This document shows, in pieces, positions 62,691-64,000 of a DNA stretch of 64,000 nucleotides. The position numbers and the translations under genes were made by a program. This stretch comes from Rhizobium ecuadorense (GTDB lineage: Bacteria > Pseudomonadota > Alphaproteobacteria > Rhizobiales > Rhizobiaceae), in NCBI RefSeq assembly GCF_001187535.1, contig NZ_LFIO01000064.1, positions 1-64,000 of the forward strand. Direction: 5' to 3'. A model generated the notes under the pieces. It ran no database searches, was not told the DNA's origin, and was given only the letters and a program-made list of their open reading frames with translations. The first letter of the stretch is position 1. Each line of letters opens with the position of its first letter.

Positions 62691-63425
62691 TCACGCACCG
62701 GTCGCATCCTCTATGGCGCAACCTTCTGCCTTCTTCCGTCGCTGGCGAGAAGCGGCCGACGTCGCGCGACGCCACCAGGCCATGCCATAATGGGTCACGA
62801 TAGCCGGAAGCGCTACGACGCCGGCCCAATGCCCAAAGAATGGCGTGACGGACGCGGTAAAATCCCAAAAATCAAGACTGTAGGTGAAGGTTAACTTGGC
62901 CAAAACGCCCAGCACCATGACGCTCCAGACGCCAAAGGCGGTGGCGACGATTGCCGCGATATGCAACGGCCAGCTACCTACCCGGTCATTCTGCATCGCC
63001 CCCATCGATGATCGGACCATGGCAAGCACTCTGGTCCAGTGCAGGCCGAGATGTACGCCGACGACAATCATGACCCAGTAGGCAGAGAACCAGTGAATGT
63101 CTCGGAGGTAAATACTGTCGGGAATCGGAAGTGGAGCAAAGACGGATTTCGAGATGATTGCGCTGGTGATGACCAGCACCAGCATGTTTGCGCCGAGAAG
63201 CAGATGCAGTAGCGCCGTAACTACGCGTCGGCCATCATAGCGGCCGCGAAACAGGTTCTTGAACCATAACCGATTCACGGCAAGGTGCCACGCGAGCAAG
63301 GTGAACAATGCCGTGCCGAACAGTTCGTGCGGCAGGTTATCAAGCCACCAGTAGGCAAGGGAGAGAAGCAGCAGGACGGCCATGAAGCCCGGCAAAAGCA
63401 GCCTTGTGACGAGAGAGTTCTTCAA
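62691..63425 (-). CDS. Cytochrome b561-like / DUF4405 membrane protein
   Basis: 244 residues with six hydrophobic segments. Histidines suitable for heme b lie in LLAWHLAVNRLWFK, LLHLLLGANML, IHWFSAYWVM and GVHLGLHWTR. The arrangement matches DUF4405/FhcC-type diheme membrane proteins. It overlaps the cytochrome P460 gene by 4 bases, and so probably passes electrons between the periplasmic cytochrome and the quinone pool. The C-terminal tail is basic. Confidence 0.85.
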   Translation of the reverse strand: MKNSLVTRLLLPGFMAVLLLLSLAYWWLDNLPHELFGTALFTLLAWHLAVNRLWFKNLFRGRYDGRRVVTALLHLLLGANMLVLVITSAIISKSVFAPLPIPDSIYLRDIHWFSAYWVMIVVGVHLGLHWTRVLAMVRSSMGAMQNDRVGSWPLHIAAIVATAFGVWSVMVLGVLAKLTFTYSLDFWDFTASVTPFFGHWAGVVALPAIVTHYGMAWWRRATSAASRQRRKKAEGCAIEDATGA

Positions 63426-63910
63426 TTCGGCTGGCTCCCGTCAAAGGCCAACGCGTCGCTGAAGGTAAACATGAACTGGCGGTCGCCGCGCGAACGTTGG
63501 TGGCATGAGTAGCACTGGCCGATATTTTCGTCGGCCTTGACCGAGCGATCCGGCCAAAACCACTGATATTGCCAATCGTCCGCACCCTCTCCCAATTTTT
63601 GGGCAACGAGATAGCGCGTCAGAACATCGCTCTGGTAGTCGACGAGAACCACATGCGTCCCGGTTGGAACATTCTGGCCGGACTTGATGGCGGCAAGAGC
63701 TGCTTGACTGGTGAGCATATGCTCTCTGGTGATCCCCCGTCGGACGGTGGTGTAGTGCGTGAGTTGATCAAGCGGAGGAAAAGTCACCTGGTTTGTCTCT
63801 GCATAGGCGGGCGTTGGTCCGTCGGCCCCCGGCGACAAGAAGTAGCCGCCAACTAAGACAATCGAGCCTGCTATTGCAGCCAGTCCGCTCCGCGCCAAAA
63901 CTTTCGCCAT
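63422..63910 (-). CDS. Cytochrome P460 family protein
   Basis: 162 residues. A signal peptide ending near PAYA is followed by the P460 fold: LTHYTTVRRGITREHMLTS, VLVDYQSDVLTRYLVAQKLG, and the heme site CYSCH near residue 135. Cytochrome P460 and its relatives react with hydroxylamine, nitric oxide or peroxides in the periplasm. The lysine cross-link of true P460 cannot be confirmed by eye. Its stop overlaps the start of the DUF4405 gene, so the two form a unit. The unit may continue to the right beyond the window. Confidence 0.88.
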   Translation of the reverse strand: MAKVLARSGLAAIAGSIVLVGGYFLSPGADGPTPAYAETNQVTFPPLDQLTHYTTVRRGITREHMLTSQAALAAIKSGQNVPTGTHVVLVDYQSDVLTRYLVAQKLGEGADDWQYQWFWPDRSVKADENIGQCYSCHQRSRGDRQFMFTFSDALAFDGSQPN

Positions 63911-64000
63911 TCCGTTCCTGTCCCTTCAAGACGACTGCCGGCGGCCCGTCCGCAGGCTGCCAGTTATGGTTCGTCGGCCGCATCCTTGCGGCGCGCCAAT

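Noticed and set aside
1..64000. Search for insertion sequences, integrases, toxin-antitoxin pairs, CRISPR repeats, tRNA or rRNA genes
   Set aside because: No transposase, integrase, spaced repeat array or tRNA-like fold was recognised. The decayed genes are the only sign of past rearrangement.

Overview
The window looks like an accessory (plasmid or island-like) catabolic region of an alphaproteobacterium, most likely Hyphomicrobiales (Rhizobium/Agrobacterium/Ochrobactrum-like). The reasons are an Irr-type Fur regulator, a rhizobial-type TatA, a DUF3422 protein, many short-chain dehydrogenases (SDRs), an Rbs-type sugar ABC importer, a tripartite tricarboxylate transporter and moderately high GC. 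I see no rRNA, tRNA, CRISPR array, transposase or complete insertion sequence. Bases 1-233 hold no gene I can support.

Layout. (1) 0.2-6.1 kb, minus strand: a tight operon of DUF35 protein, thiolase-like enzyme, TIM-barrel lactonase/amidohydrolase, carboxymuconolactone-decarboxylase-like protein, SDR and flavin monooxygenase. It suggests oxidative breakdown of a cyclic or side-chain-bearing carbon skeleton. (2) 6.4-9.9 kb: a GntR/FCD regulator divergent from tcuAB (tricarballylate oxidation), with a perfect TTGTATACAA dyad in the shared promoter. (3) 10.3-11.7 kb: an orphan tatA and a decayed SDR pseudogene. (4) 11.8-28.7 kb, locus A: a hydroxyacid dehydrogenase with a duplicated C-terminal domain, SDRs, an SMP-30 lactonase, remnants of a sugar-binding protein and of an aldehyde dehydrogenase, then tctC-aldehyde dehydrogenase-tctBA, two membrane proteins, an SDR, a fumarylacetoacetase-family hydrolase and a LysR regulator. 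(5) 29.5-33.8 kb, minus strand: pntAB (proton-translocating transhydrogenase) downstream of a zinc alcohol dehydrogenase. (6) 34.3-45.8 kb, locus B: ABC importer, SDR, MmgE/PrpD, SDR, SMP-30 lactonase, D-2-hydroxyacid dehydrogenase, aldehyde dehydrogenase and a second LysR closely related to the first. (7) 45.9-55.8 kb: a bicupin divergent from a long operon (HpcH-type aldolase, SDR, aldehyde dehydrogenase, tartrate/malate-type dehydrogenase, then ltnD-otnK-otnC-otnI and another beta-hydroxyacid dehydrogenase). The ltn/otn set is a complete four-carbon sugar-acid route to DHAP. (8) 56-64 kb: MFS exporter, Irr, soluble aldose dehydrogenase, small secreted and membrane proteins, a cytochrome c remnant, a formylglycine-enzyme-like protein, LysR, and a cytochrome b-like/cytochrome P460 pair at the right edge.

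How it fits together. Loci A and B are diverged copies of one module: SDR + SMP-30 lactonase, a second SDR, aldehyde dehydrogenases and LysR each occur in both. In A the ABC transporter has decayed to a fragment and a Tct transporter stands in its place. A 21-base dyad, GnTATAA-N7-TTATAnC, which contains the LysR half-site pattern T-N11-A, lies in the promoter regions from 17 to 47 kb (nine sites, plus a weaker one before irr). I read it as the operator of the two paralogous LysR proteins, tying both loci, the transhydrogenase operon and the tetronate operon into one regulon. I consider this the most interesting undescribed signal here. The natural substrate is not identifiable from sequence; a sugar, sugar lactone or sugar acid is the best guess.
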